From the NCBI GenBank assembly GCA_031296105.1, contig JARLGJ010000046.1:1-64000 (forward strand): DNA of 64,000 bases, in the 5' to 3' direction. This document shows positions 30,280-38,243 of this stretch, one piece after another. How positions within the stretch are numbered: the first letter of the stretch is position 1; each line of letters starts with the position of its first letter. Made by a program: the position numbers and the translations under genes. The notes under the pieces were generated by a model. That model saw only the letters and a list, made by a program, of their open reading frames with translations. It had not been told where the DNA came from and did no database searches. This stretch comes from Acidobacteriota bacterium. GTDB taxonomy: Bacteria; Acidobacteriota; Terriglobia; Terriglobales; Acidobacteriaceae.

Positions 30280-31029
30280 ATGTCTCACGTTACGCAACCT
30301 CCCACCCTGCTCCAGGCCGCGCGGCGCTGGGCTGGGGATTCCTTGCGCGCGCGCGGAGTTTTCGGCTCGATCAAGTATCTTGGCGAACAACTGGCCGAGC
30401 TGGCGCGCGACTCCACGCCGGAGCGCCGGCGCAGCCGCTTTGGCGACATCGACTACGACTGCGATCACAACGTGGACACCACCTGGGCGCGTCTGCCGCT
30501 CGGGGTGCGGCTGCGCGAGATCTTCAGCGAGCGGCTGTATCAGCCGACGGTGGAAGGCGAGTTCGACGAGATCATGCGGGCGCTGCCGGATATCGATTGC
30601 AAAGCATTCACATTTATCGATCTAGGCTCGGGCAAGGGAAGGGCGCTGCTGCTGGCGGCGCGGTATCCGTTTGCCAGGGTGGTGGGCGTGGAGGTGCAGC
30701 CGCACCTGGAGAGCATTGCGCGGGCGAATCTGGAGAAGATACGGGGCGGGATGCGCTGCGCGGTCACGGAGTCGATCTGCGCCGACGCGCGAGAGTACGA
30801 ATTTCCCGCGGGCGGGATTCTGCTGTACCTGTTCAATCCGTTTCCGGACTACGTGCTGGCGACGGTGCTGGACAAGCTGCGGGAATCGGCACGGCGGAGT
30901 CCGCGTCCGGTGCTGGTGGTGTATAGCGCGCCCTACGAGCAGAAGGAGTTTGCGGCGCGCGCGGAGTTCCGCCGCTTGCATGATACGGAGCAGTTTCACC
31001 TCTACCGCCTGGAAGCGGAACAGGGCTGA
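30280..31029 (+). CDS. SAM-dependent methyltransferase, class I
   Basis: A 249-residue methyltransferase of unknown substrate. Motif I FIDLGSGKGRALLLAA (~110-125) and the acidic end of strand 2 (VVGVEVQPHLESIA) are clear; the post-II region ADAREYEFPAGGILLYLFNPF is present. N-terminal region is basic with no signal peptide. Stands alone between the divergent MFS gene and the regulator. Assignment to a specific reaction is not possible. Confidence 0.8.
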   Translation: MSHVTQPPTLLQAARRWAGDSLRARGVFGSIKYLGEQLAELARDSTPERRRSRFGDIDYDCDHNVDTTWARLPLGVRLREIFSERLYQPTVEGEFDEIMRALPDIDCKAFTFIDLGSGKGRALLLAARYPFARVVGVEVQPHLESIARANLEKIRGGMRCAVTESICADAREYEFPAGGILLYLFNPFPDYVLATVLDKLRESARRSPRPVLVVYSAPYEQKEFAARAEFRRLHDTEQFHLYRLEAEQG

Positions 31030-31141
31030 GGAAAACCCTGGCGGGGTGAGGGCAACGCACCGGAAGGCGCGTGTATCACCTTCTGAAATCCCTGCAACCT
31101 ATTATAAAAATGGATGTTAGAGGGGTGTGCAAAAGACTGTA

Positions 31142-31155
31142 TTGACACCGGTCAA
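31142..31155. promoter_or_regulatory. FNR-box-like palindrome before the regulator gene
   Basis: TTGAC-ACCG-GTCAA, the FNR-type architecture (TTGAT-N4-ATCAA) with a C/G at position 5. It also contains a -35-like TTGACA. Lies 231 bases before the ATG. Confidence 0.4.
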
Positions 31156-31168
31156 TGCACCTTCGGAC

Positions 31169-31205
31169 TGTGCGCCGGGTCACTGGAAGGTGTGCGCGTC
31201 ACACA
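31169..31205. promoter_or_regulatory. Crp/Fnr-type operator(s), own promoter of the regulator
   Basis: TGTGC-GCCGGG-TCACT (31169-31184, 8 of 10 to the consensus), followed at 31190-31204 by GTGTGCGCGTCACAC, which has a perfect right half and the TGCGCG core of the site at 39983. Together they suggest autoregulation. The rest of 31030-31385 holds no gene. Confidence 0.5.
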
Positions 31206-31385
31206 AGAATGTGATGCGTGCACTTCCTTATGGTACATGGCTAATCATACAAGCTAATGCGAGTCTTTGTGTGTCCGCGCCAGAGGAAAGGCGCGGGCTG
31301 GCTCAAGTTGCAGGAAAAGGCCTGACAGAGTATCAGGCCGGCCGCGCGGCGGCGTTCGCCGGGCGGACCCTAGAGGGGGTCGCGA

Positions 31386-32105
31386 GTGCTTTCACCTTAC
31401 GGACTGGACATCATCGAGAGCTGTCTCACTTGCAAGATGCGCGCCGACCAGATTTTTTGCGATCTGCCGGACCAGGCGCTGCAATCCTTTGAACAGATCA
31501 AGTACGCGACGGCCTATCCGAAGGGAGCGATTCTCTTTGTGGAAGGGCAGGCGCCACGCGGCATCTTTGTGCTTTGCAAGGGGCGGGTGAAGCTGTCGAT
31601 CTGCTCGACGGATGGGAAGACGCTGATCCTGAAGATTGCCGAGGCTGGCGAGGTGCTGGGGCTGAGCGCTTCGGTGAGCGGCAAGCCGTATGAATTGACA
31701 GCCGAGACGATCGATCCCTGCCAGGTGAATTTTGTGAAGCGCGAAGACTTTCTGCGCTTCCTGAAAGAACACTCGGATGCCTGCCTGAGGGTGGCCGAGC
31801 AGTTGAGCGAGAAGTACAACTCGGCGTGCCGCGAGATACGCTCGCTGGGGCTGTCGCACTCGGCGGCCGAGAAGCTGGCCAAGCTGCTGCTGGACTGGGC
31901 GGTGAAGAACGGCGAGGGTGCGAAGCAGGAGCCGCGCATCAAACTGGCGCTGACGCACGAAGAGATCGCGCAGATGATCGGCACCTCGCGCGAGACAGTG
32001 ACGCGCTTGTTTGCCGAGATGAAGAAACGGCAAATTGTGCAGGCCAAGGGTTCCACTTTGGTCATTCGCAACAAGACGGCGCTGAAGGCGCTGGCAACGA
32101 CGTAA
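31386..32105 (+). CDS. Crp/Fnr-family transcription regulator with FNR-like cysteines
   Basis: A 239-residue regulator. Four cysteines fit an iron-sulfur or redox sensor of the FNR kind: Cys13, Cys16 and Cys25 (C-x2-C-x8-C) at the N-terminus and Cys112 in the middle, at the place of E. coli FNR Cys122. The beta-roll sensor domain (CKGRVKLSIC, GEVLGLSASVSG) is followed by a long dimer helix and a winged helix (~185-225). The recognition helix is TSRETVTRLF: the RETVxR pattern of E. coli CRP, which reads TGTGA, not the VETxSR of FNR. Palindromes TGTGA-N6-TCACA sit near genes throughout 22.6-40 kb. Likely the local anaerobic/redox activator. Confidence 0.85.
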   Translation: MLSPYGLDIIESCLTCKMRADQIFCDLPDQALQSFEQIKYATAYPKGAILFVEGQAPRGIFVLCKGRVKLSICSTDGKTLILKIAEAGEVLGLSASVSGKPYELTAETIDPCQVNFVKREDFLRFLKEHSDACLRVAEQLSEKYNSACREIRSLGLSHSAAEKLAKLLLDWAVKNGEGAKQEPRIKLALTHEEIAQMIGTSRETVTRLFAEMKKRQIVQAKGSTLVIRNKTALKALATT

Positions 32106-32131
32106 ACGGCTTTCATAAGGAATGATAAGGT

Positions 32132-32161
32132 GGCCCGGCTCTACGCCGGGCCGCTCGTTTT
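32132..32161 (+). terminator. Terminator of the Crp/Fnr-family gene
   Basis: GGCCCGGC-TCTAC-GCCGGGCC followed by GCTCGTTTTC. Confidence 0.7.
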
Positions 32162-32250
32162 CATGCACATCGCGCGCGGGAGCGGGCGCCCGGGCGCACT
32201 TATGTGGGGTGCGAGGAACGTCTCATCCTGTGGCGCGACTCACGGCGCAG

Positions 32251-32266
32251 GGTGACTCGAATCACA
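32251..32266. promoter_or_regulatory. Crp/Fnr-type operator before the truncated regulator
   Basis: GGTGA-CTCGAA-TCACA (9 of 10 to TGTGA-N6-TCACA), 46 bases before the ATG. Confidence 0.6.
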
Positions 32267-32311
32267 GAATGTGGAGGGAACAAACGATAAAAACCATGCA
32301 TGGAGAGTGCT

Positions 32312-32806
32312 ATGCAGCCCAGTTGTAACCATTGCGCCTATCGCGCGGAGCGCCCGTTCTGCGAGATGACGCCGGACGCGACGCGTGCTTTTGACGCGAT
32401 CAAGGTGCAGTCCGTGGTGGGCAAGGGCGCGCTTCTGTTTGCGGAAGGCAGCACGTCGCGAGGCGTGTACGTTCTTTGCGAGGGCCGGGTGAAGCTGTCG
32501 ATCTGCTCGGAGGGCGGCAAGCGATTGCTGCTGCGGGTGGCCGCGGCGGGCGAGGTGCTGGGCCTGGGGGCAACCTTGAGCGGCGATCCCTACGAGGTGT
32601 CGGCCGAGATGCTGGAGCCGGGTCAGGTGGCGTTTGTACCGCGGGAGCAACTGGTGGCGTTTCTGCGCGACAACCCGGGAATCTGCATGGATGTGGTGCG
32701 GCGGTTGAGCGACGACCTGCACGGAGCGTATGATCGGGTGCGCTCGATTGGACTGAGCCGGGCGCGGCGGGCTCGCCTGCAAAGAGTGCGCTCGATTGCC
32801 TCGTAG
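32312..32806 (+). CDS. Crp-family sensor domain without a DNA-binding domain
   Basis: A 164-residue paralogue of the regulator at 31386. It has the same N-terminal C-x2-C-x8-C cluster (Cys5, Cys8, Cys17) and the beta-roll sensor domain with long stretches of identity (LCEGRVKLSICSEGGK). The middle cysteine is Gly (EPGQVAFV). The chain stops soon after the dimer helix with a basic tail (RARRARLQRVRS) and has no winged helix; no frameshifted helix was found downstream. ATG at 32312 follows GGAGAG. It could form heterodimers with the full-length regulator and damp it, or sense redox by itself. Both are inference. Confidence 0.75.
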   Translation: MQPSCNHCAYRAERPFCEMTPDATRAFDAIKVQSVVGKGALLFAEGSTSRGVYVLCEGRVKLSICSEGGKRLLLRVAAAGEVLGLGATLSGDPYEVSAEMLEPGQVAFVPREQLVAFLRDNPGICMDVVRRLSDDLHGAYDRVRSIGLSRARRARLQRVRSIAS

Positions 32807-32830
32807 AACGAGTTGGGCAATCCCGGGATG

Positions 32831-32863
32831 CGGGCCGCTGCGGCGGCCTGTCCTATTTTGTGA
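32831..32863 (+). terminator. Possible terminator after the truncated regulator
   Basis: GGCCGC-TGC-GGCGGCC hairpin followed by TGTCCTATTTTG; stem is short and offset. Confidence 0.4.
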
Positions 32864-32946
32864 ATCTGCGTTCATTTGGCGATGCTGGTGGAACTCTGCG
32901 AATTTGCCCGGAAAATGGGTAGTTCACGCAGTAGGGCGGATTTGTG

Positions 32947-32962
32947 TGTGACGTACGTCACA
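32947..32962. promoter_or_regulatory. Crp/Fnr-type operator before the cytochrome cluster
   Basis: TGTGA-CGTACG-TCACA, a fully palindromic 16-mer, 130 bases before the cytochrome c gene. Confidence 0.8.
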
Positions 32963-33091
32963 AGAATTCGTGCCTCGACTCACTGCCCTAAGTGCGCTGC
33001 GGGTGCGAAAACGGGATAGCCCTGTAAAAGCGGCGAAATGGATGGCAAGTGGGAGCCGCTTTCAGGGAACTGAAGGAACACAGGAAAATCT

Positions 33092-33379
33092 ATGAAGCGT
33101 TTCTTTGCAGTTGCGCTCGTTGCCGCGATGGTGACGCCTGTCTTTGCTGCCGATGGAGCCGCGATTTTTAAGGCGAAGTGTGCCGGATGTCACGGTGCCG
33201 ACGGTGCGAAGTCGATTCCTGCCATGGGCGTAAAGCCCTTGAATGTACCCGCCGTGAAGGGCAAGTCCGATGCCGCGATTGCGGACATCGTTCTGAAAGG
33301 CCAGGGCAAGATGCGTCCTCAGGCCGTGAGCCCCGAAGAGGCCAAGGCGGTTGCTGCGTTCGTTAAGTCTTTGAAGTAA
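33092..33379 (+). CDS. Periplasmic monohaem cytochrome c
   Basis: A small class I cytochrome c (95 residues) in the periplasm, probably a soluble electron shuttle. Signal peptide 1-19 (VTPVFA-A). One haem site CAGCH at ~30-34 (KCAGCHGADGAK), and a distal Met candidate in KGQGKMRPQAV near 73. Its size and motif spacing resemble small c5/c6-like cytochromes. First gene of the cytochrome cluster, under the palindrome at 32947. Terminator-like hairpin follows before the next gene. Confidence 0.9.
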   Translation: MKRFFAVALVAAMVTPVFAADGAAIFKAKCAGCHGADGAKSIPAMGVKPLNVPAVKGKSDAAIADIVLKGQGKMRPQAVSPEEAKAVAAFVKSLK

Positions 33380-33409
33380 ATTCGCTTTGTAACAAAATTG
33401 TTGTCTTGG

Positions 33410-33440
33410 GCGCCCGGGGCCGTCTGCCCGGGCGCTGTTT
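33410..33440 (+). terminator. Intercistronic hairpin after the monohaem cytochrome
   Basis: GCGCCCGGG and CCCGGGCGC (perfect 9-bp stem, 8-base loop) followed by TGTTTAAA. Likely a partial terminator or RNA processing site that sets the ratio of the small cytochrome to the large one downstream. Confidence 0.6.
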
Positions 33441-33476
33441 AAAGGTGCGAAAGCCGAACTAATAGGTGATGGGCTA

Positions 33477-35426
33477 GTGAAAAAACTGAACTTAATAGGG
33501 TTACTTTGCCTGGTGCTTGCCTGCGCCGGGTTTGCATACGCAGGAGGAAAAGCGGCTCCGGCCGCGAAGCCTTCCAACGACGACTGTCTCGCGTGTCACA
33601 GCGATGCGTCGATGGTGAACGGCAAGGACGTGCACGGAGACGCCTTCAAGGCTTCGGTGCACGGCTCGATGTTTACCTGCGTGGACTGCCATACCGACAT
33701 CAAGAGCCTGCCGCACGAGGCGGGCTTGCAGAAACCGACGTGCGTTACCTGCCATGCCGACGAACAGGCGAAGTATGACAGCGGCGTGCACGGGAAGGCC
33801 CTGGCGGCTGGCGACGCGAAGAGCGCTACCTGCGAGAAGTGCCACGGCAATATTCATGAAATCCTTCCGGCCAGCGATCCCAAGTCCCGCTCCGCCAAGG
33901 TCAACGTTCCGAAGATGTGCGGCGAGTGCCACAGCCAGGCGATGCCCGGCGTGGCGGGCCGTCCGGCGTTGGCGTACCAGGAATCGGTGCACGGCAAGCT
34001 GGTGGCCAGCGGCAACGACAAGGCCGCGGTTTGCTCGGACTGCCACAACTCGCACGATGTGAAGGCCGCCGGCGATCCGACCTCGACGGTGTTCAGGAAC
34101 AACGTGCCGGCCACCTGCGCCAAGTGCCACACCAAGGAGCAGGCGGACTTTGCCACCAGCATCCACGGCAAGACGCTGGCCGCGGGCAACATTCACGCCC
34201 CGGTTTGCACCGACTGCCACGGGGTGCACACGATTGTCCGCGCCGAGGACAAGAACTCTCCGGTGAACCCGCGCAACCAGGGCGACCAGGCTTGCGCGCA
34301 GTGCCACAACAACGTGCGCATGCAGGAGTTCGGCATTCCGGGCGGCCGCAACAATACATACATGGACAGCTACCATGGCATGGCGAACGCAGTGGGTTCG
34401 TCGCGGACGGCGAGCTGCTCGTCCTGCCACGGAACGCACAACATTCTGCCATCGTCGGATCCGAAGTCGAGCACGAATCCGAATAACCTGGTGAAGACCT
34501 GTGGACAGTGCCACCCCGGCGCGGGTCCGAACTTTGCCAAGGGCAAGATTCACCTGGATCCGTCGCAGGCGGCGCAGGCCGATTTCGGCGCAAAGGTCAA
34601 CAACTGGATTCGCGTCTGCTACATCTGGCTGATCGTTGCCGTGATCGGCTTCATGTTCCTGCACAACCTGATGATCTTTGTGCGCAAGCTGATCGACCGC
34701 AAGAAGAACGGCGGTGTTCACGCCAACGGACCGCGCATCGTGGTGCGCATGACGCTGAATCAGCGCATCCAGCACTGCATGCTGTTCGTCACCTTCTTCC
34801 TGCTGGTGCTGACGGGCTTTGCCCTGAAGTGGCCGGATGCAGCGAACCGTTTCATCTTTGTCAACGAACTGGTGCGTGGCTACCTGCACCGCATTGCCGG
34901 CGTGCTCATGACCCTGGTGAGCCTCTACCACGTCTTCTACCTGGCCTTTACGGGCGAGGGACGCCGCATGTTCCTGGACATGCTGCCGGAGCTGAAAGAC
35001 GCCACCGACATCGTGGACACGTTTGCTTACTACCTGGGCTTCAGCAGCAAGAAGCCGCAGTTCAAGCGCTTCAACTACGCCGAGAAGATGGAATACTGGG
35101 CGCTGGTGTGGGGCACGTTTGTGATGGCACTGACCGGCGGCGCATTGTGGTTCAAGCTTGTGGTGACGGGCTTTGTGCCGCGCTGGTGGCTGGATATTGC
35201 CACCACGGTCCACTTCTATGAAGCCATTCTGGCGACGCTGGCGATTATTGTTTGGCACTTCTACCAGGTGATCCTGGATCCGGATACTTATCCGGTGAAC
35301 TTTGCCTTCCTCGACGGCAAGATGTCGGTGGAGCATTACCAGGAGGAACACGGACTGGACTCCGCAACGCTCTCGAAGTATGCGGGCGAGGCGGGAGACA
35401 AGGCCAAAACGCAACACAAACACTAA
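33477..35426 (+). CDS. Multihaem cytochrome c fused to a b-type cytochrome (CbcL-like)
   Basis: A 649-residue fusion. Signal peptide 1-22 (GFAYA). The periplasmic part (to ~375) has eleven CXXCH sites: CLACH, CVDCH, CVTCH, CEKCH, CGECH, CSDCH, CAKCH, CTDCH, CAQCH, CSSCH and CGQCH. Then a membrane domain of about five helices resembles the diheme b-type subunits FdnI/HydC (conserved His in MTLNQRIQHCMLF, RIAGVLMTLVSLYHVFYL and HFYEAILATLAIIVWHFYQ). This is the architecture of CbcL of Geobacter sulfurreducens, which has nine c-haems. I expect a quinol-to-periplasm or quinone-reducing electron relay. GTG start; no strong ribosome site, so it may be coupled to the preceding transcript. Confidence 0.85.
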   Translation: MKKLNLIGLLCLVLACAGFAYAGGKAAPAAKPSNDDCLACHSDASMVNGKDVHGDAFKASVHGSMFTCVDCHTDIKSLPHEAGLQKPTCVTCHADEQAKYDSGVHGKALAAGDAKSATCEKCHGNIHEILPASDPKSRSAKVNVPKMCGECHSQAMPGVAGRPALAYQESVHGKLVASGNDKAAVCSDCHNSHDVKAAGDPTSTVFRNNVPATCAKCHTKEQADFATSIHGKTLAAGNIHAPVCTDCHGVHTIVRAEDKNSPVNPRNQGDQACAQCHNNVRMQEFGIPGGRNNTYMDSYHGMANAVGSSRTASCSSCHGTHNILPSSDPKSSTNPNNLVKTCGQCHPGAGPNFAKGKIHLDPSQAAQADFGAKVNNWIRVCYIWLIVAVIGFMFLHNLMIFVRKLIDRKKNGGVHANGPRIVVRMTLNQRIQHCMLFVTFFLLVLTGFALKWPDAANRFIFVNELVRGYLHRIAGVLMTLVSLYHVFYLAFTGEGRRMFLDMLPELKDATDIVDTFAYYLGFSSKKPQFKRFNYAEKMEYWALVWGTFVMALTGGALWFKLVVTGFVPRWWLDIATTVHFYEAILATLAIIVWHFYQVILDPDTYPVNFAFLDGKMSVEHYQEEHGLDSATLSKYAGEAGDKAKTQHKH

Positions 35427-35443
35427 ACTCGTAGTGGGGTAAA

Positions 35444-35473
35444 GCTCCGGCAGGCGTAGAGTCCTGCCGGAGC
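35444..35473 (+). promoter_or_regulatory. Strong intercistronic hairpin
   Basis: GCTCCGGCAGG and CCTGCCGGAGC form a perfect 11-bp stem over CGTAGAGT. No T run follows, so it is probably an RNA processing or stability element between the two multihaem genes. Confidence 0.6.
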
Positions 35474-35527
35474 GCTGCCCCCCTTGCAAACCGGGAAGCC
35501 AGCCACACTACGAGGCAGGAGATTCGA

Positions 35528-37060
35528 ATGACTGATCCCGGGCCCTCCCGGCCGAGCAACCCGCTCGACGAGGGTTTCTCCTACCGTTCTTTGCTGCGCA
35601 ACTACATAAGCCTGACGGGGCTTGCGTTGGCCGCTGTATCGCTGGCCAACATCATCCTGCTGTTCTTAATCGACATCACTGCGGCGCAACCGAGTCCATA
35701 CACCGGAATTCTGGCGTACATGGTGCTGCCTGCCTTCCTTGCGCTGGGCCTGTTGCTGACGTTCTTCGGTATCTGGCGCGAGCGCAAACGACGGCTGGCG
35801 GCCGTACCCGGCACGCCGATTCTGCCGCGCATCGACCTGAACCAGCCTGGACAAAGGACGCGCTTGGCGTGCTTCCTGGCCTTTGTGCTGGTCTTTGTGC
35901 TGCTGAGCGCCGTGGGCAGTTACCGCGCCTACGAGTTCACGGACTCGACGACCTTCTGCGGCGAGTTGTGCCACACGGTCATGCATCCGGAGGCGGTGGC
36001 GCACGACCACTCGGCGCACGCGCGCGTAAGCTGCGTGGAGTGCCACGTGGGTTCCGGCGCAAGCTGGTATGTGAAGAGCAAGCTGAGCGGCGCGCGCCAG
36101 GTCATCAAGACGATCCTGGGCACGTATCCGCGGCCCATCGAGTCGCCGGTGGCAAACCTGCGTCCGGCGTCGCAGACCTGCGAGCAGTGCCACTGGCCGC
36201 GGCGCTTCTGGGGCGCGCAGTTGAAGGTGTTCAACCACTTCGGCTCGGATGAGAACAATACGCCGCGGCAGATCCGCCTGCTGATTAAAACCGGCGGCGG
36301 CGATCCGAGCATGGGGCAGAGCGCCGGTATTCACTGGCACATGAACATCGCCAACAAGATCGAGTACAAGAGCGATGCCAAGCGCCAGAGCATTGCCTGG
36401 GTGCGCATTACCGACATGAAGGGCAACGTGACCGAGTACGAGGCGAATGGCGCCGATGCGTCGAAGACCGCGTCGATGGCCCAGCGCCGCATGGACTGCG
36501 TGGACTGCCACAACCGTCCCACGCACGTCTATATGCCGCCGGACCGCGCGGTGGACCAGGCGATGGCGGCCGGGCTGATCAGCCCGACGCTGCCGTTTGC
36601 CAAGGCGCAGAGCGTTGCCGTGCTGACCGCCGAATACAAGACGACGGACCAGGCGGTACAGGCCATTACGCAGACCATCCCGGCGTTCTACAAGGAGAAG
36701 TATCCGCAGATTGCGGCCAGCCGCGCGGGAGAGATCCAGGCGATGGTCAGCCAACTGCAACACATCTTCAAGGAGAACATCTTCCCGGAGATGAAGGTGG
36801 ACTGGCGCACGCATCCCGACAACGTGGGCCACTACTACTTCAACGGCTGCTTCCGCTGCCACGACGGCAACCACGTGAGCAAGGATGGCAAGGTGATCAG
36901 CAAGGAATGCAATAGCTGCCACACCGTGCTGAGCCAGGAAGAAGGAACGCTGCCGGCCGGAGTGGTGAATACGGCTATGAGCTTCAAGCATCCGATCGAC
37001 CTAGGCGACCTGGGTTCGGTCAACTGCTCCGATTGCCACAACGGCGGAGTGGGTCCGTAG
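35528..37060 (+). CDS. Seven-haem NapC/NirT-family cytochrome (ImcH-like)
   Basis: A 510-residue inner-membrane cytochrome. Three hydrophobic helices (~30-51, ~62-88, ~113-135) are followed by a periplasmic NapC/NirT-type domain. Seven haem sites: one C-x3-CH (CGELCHTVMHPE) and CVECH, CEQCH, CVDCH, CFRCH, CNSCH and CSDCH. The 'TFCGELCH...CVECHVGSGASWYVKSKLSG' start is typical of the NapC/NirT branch found in metal reducers. ImcH of Geobacter has seven haems and three membrane helices, which matches. I infer a quinol oxidase to periplasmic cytochromes. ATG follows GGCAGGAGATT. Confidence 0.85.
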   Translation: MTDPGPSRPSNPLDEGFSYRSLLRNYISLTGLALAAVSLANIILLFLIDITAAQPSPYTGILAYMVLPAFLALGLLLTFFGIWRERKRRLAAVPGTPILPRIDLNQPGQRTRLACFLAFVLVFVLLSAVGSYRAYEFTDSTTFCGELCHTVMHPEAVAHDHSAHARVSCVECHVGSGASWYVKSKLSGARQVIKTILGTYPRPIESPVANLRPASQTCEQCHWPRRFWGAQLKVFNHFGSDENNTPRQIRLLIKTGGGDPSMGQSAGIHWHMNIANKIEYKSDAKRQSIAWVRITDMKGNVTEYEANGADASKTASMAQRRMDCVDCHNRPTHVYMPPDRAVDQAMAAGLISPTLPFAKAQSVAVLTAEYKTTDQAVQAITQTIPAFYKEKYPQIAASRAGEIQAMVSQLQHIFKENIFPEMKVDWRTHPDNVGHYYFNGCFRCHDGNHVSKDGKVISKECNSCHTVLSQEEGTLPAGVVNTAMSFKHPIDLGDLGSVNCSDCHNGGVGP

Positions 37061-37076
37061 CGCGAAAGAGCAGGCA

Positions 37077-37106
37077 TAGCCCCGGCTTCGGCTGGGGTTA
37101 TTTTTG
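37077..37106 (+). terminator. Terminator after the multihaem cluster
   Basis: TAGCCCCGGC-TTCG-GCTGGGGTTA followed by TTTTTG. Confidence 0.85.
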
Positions 37107-37133
37107 TGCCGCTTCGGGAGTGGGCGCGGGTCT

Positions 37134-37149
37134 GGTGATGCACGTCACG
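37134..37149. promoter_or_regulatory. Crp/Fnr-type operator before the universal stress gene
   Basis: GGTGA-TGCACG-TCACG (8 of 10), 62 bases before the ATG. Confidence 0.55.
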
Positions 37150-37211
37150 GAAAAGGCACGGGAATGTGCCTACTCTACTGGCGCTGGAAGTTTGCGTTCG
37201 GAGGTGTCGTC

Positions 37212-38147
37212 ATGACCTGCCCGATTCCTGCTCCGGTTCTGCCTGCGATTCACAACATCGTATTTGCCACGGATTTTTCCGAGAGTTCGCTGGCCGCGCT
37301 GCCCTACATACACCGCCTGACCAGTTGGTATGGCGCGGCGGTGCACGTGGTGCACGTGGTGCGTCCGGAGCCCTCCATTGAGCTGCCACTCGACTTTCCC
37401 GTGGAACTCGACGGCGACCGCAACGCGGCGCTGTCGGAGATCAAGAACATGCTCGGGGCCAACCCCTTCGGCAATGTCACCACCACGTCCACCGTGGAGC
37501 GCGGAGACCTTTGGGGGGTGATGAACGGGGTGATTCAGGAGCGCGGCGCGGATCTGATTGTGGTGGGCACGCGCGGGCGCGGAGGGCTGGGCAAGATCGT
37601 GATGGGCTCGTTTGCCGAGCAGATCTACCGCCAGAGCCGTCTGCCGGTGCTGACCGTGGGGCCGCACTGCAATGAGAATCTGCCGCTGCGCGGAAGCCTG
37701 CGCACGGTGCTGTTTGCCACGGACTTTTCGCTGGCGACGGAGCGGGCGCTGGCCTGGGCGGCCTCGCTGTGCCGCTTTGGCGCGGCGCGGCTGACGCTGC
37801 TGCATGTCATTGTGCCGGGGCCGGCGGCCGTGCCTTCGTCGAACGTCATTGACGTGCTGAGCGACGTGGGCGACGAGCTGATTGCGCAAGGCCAGGAAGA
37901 GGCTCGGGGCAAGCTCTCCGCGCTGCTGGCGGACCCGATGCTGCAAGGCATTGATGCCGGCAGCCGGATCGAGGTCGGAGCGCCGGTGGATACAATTCTG
38001 GAGGTGGCGGCCGATGTGCGCGCGGATGTGATTGTGATGGGCGCCCGCCACAGCGACGACGCGCGGTTGGCCAGCCATATTCCGTGGAGCACGGCCTCCG
38101 GTGTGGTGCGCAGCGCCGCCTGCCCGGTGCTGACCGTGCGCAGTTAA
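37212..38147 (+). CDS. Tandem universal stress protein (UspA family)
   Basis: Two UspA domains in one chain (311 residues). The ATP-binding motif G-x2-G-x9-GS is clear in the first domain (VVGTRGRGGLGKIVMGS) and altered in the second (VMGARHSDDARLASHIPWST), so only the first is expected to bind ATP. ATG at 37212 follows GGAGGTG. In Crp/Fnr-controlled loci such proteins are usually induced on energy stress or oxygen loss. Its own TGTGA-like operator supports that here. Confidence 0.85.
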   Translation: MTCPIPAPVLPAIHNIVFATDFSESSLAALPYIHRLTSWYGAAVHVVHVVRPEPSIELPLDFPVELDGDRNAALSEIKNMLGANPFGNVTTTSTVERGDLWGVMNGVIQERGADLIVVGTRGRGGLGKIVMGSFAEQIYRQSRLPVLTVGPHCNENLPLRGSLRTVLFATDFSLATERALAWAASLCRFGAARLTLLHVIVPGPAAVPSSNVIDVLSDVGDELIAQGQEEARGKLSALLADPMLQGIDAGSRIEVGAPVDTILEVAADVRADVIVMGARHSDDARLASHIPWSTASGVVRSAACPVLTVRS

Positions 38148-38195
38148 ATTTTCCCGGGGTGCCGCAGGAATCCGAGGTCTGCCGGCACAAAGACG

Positions 38196-38223
38196 GCCCC
38201 ATCTGAACTGTTTCAGGTGGGGT
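38196..38223. terminator. Convergent terminator between the stress protein and the glycosidase
   Basis: GGCCCCATCTGAA and TTCAGGTGGGGTC pair over CTGT; no T run, so termination strength is uncertain. Confidence 0.5.
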
Positions 38224-38243
38224 CGAACTGTTTGCTGCGCTTT

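Noticed and set aside
32312..32806. Frameshifted pseudogene of a Crp regulator
   Set aside because: No helix-turn-helix could be read in any frame downstream, the sensor domain is intact, and the gene has its own ribosome site and operator.
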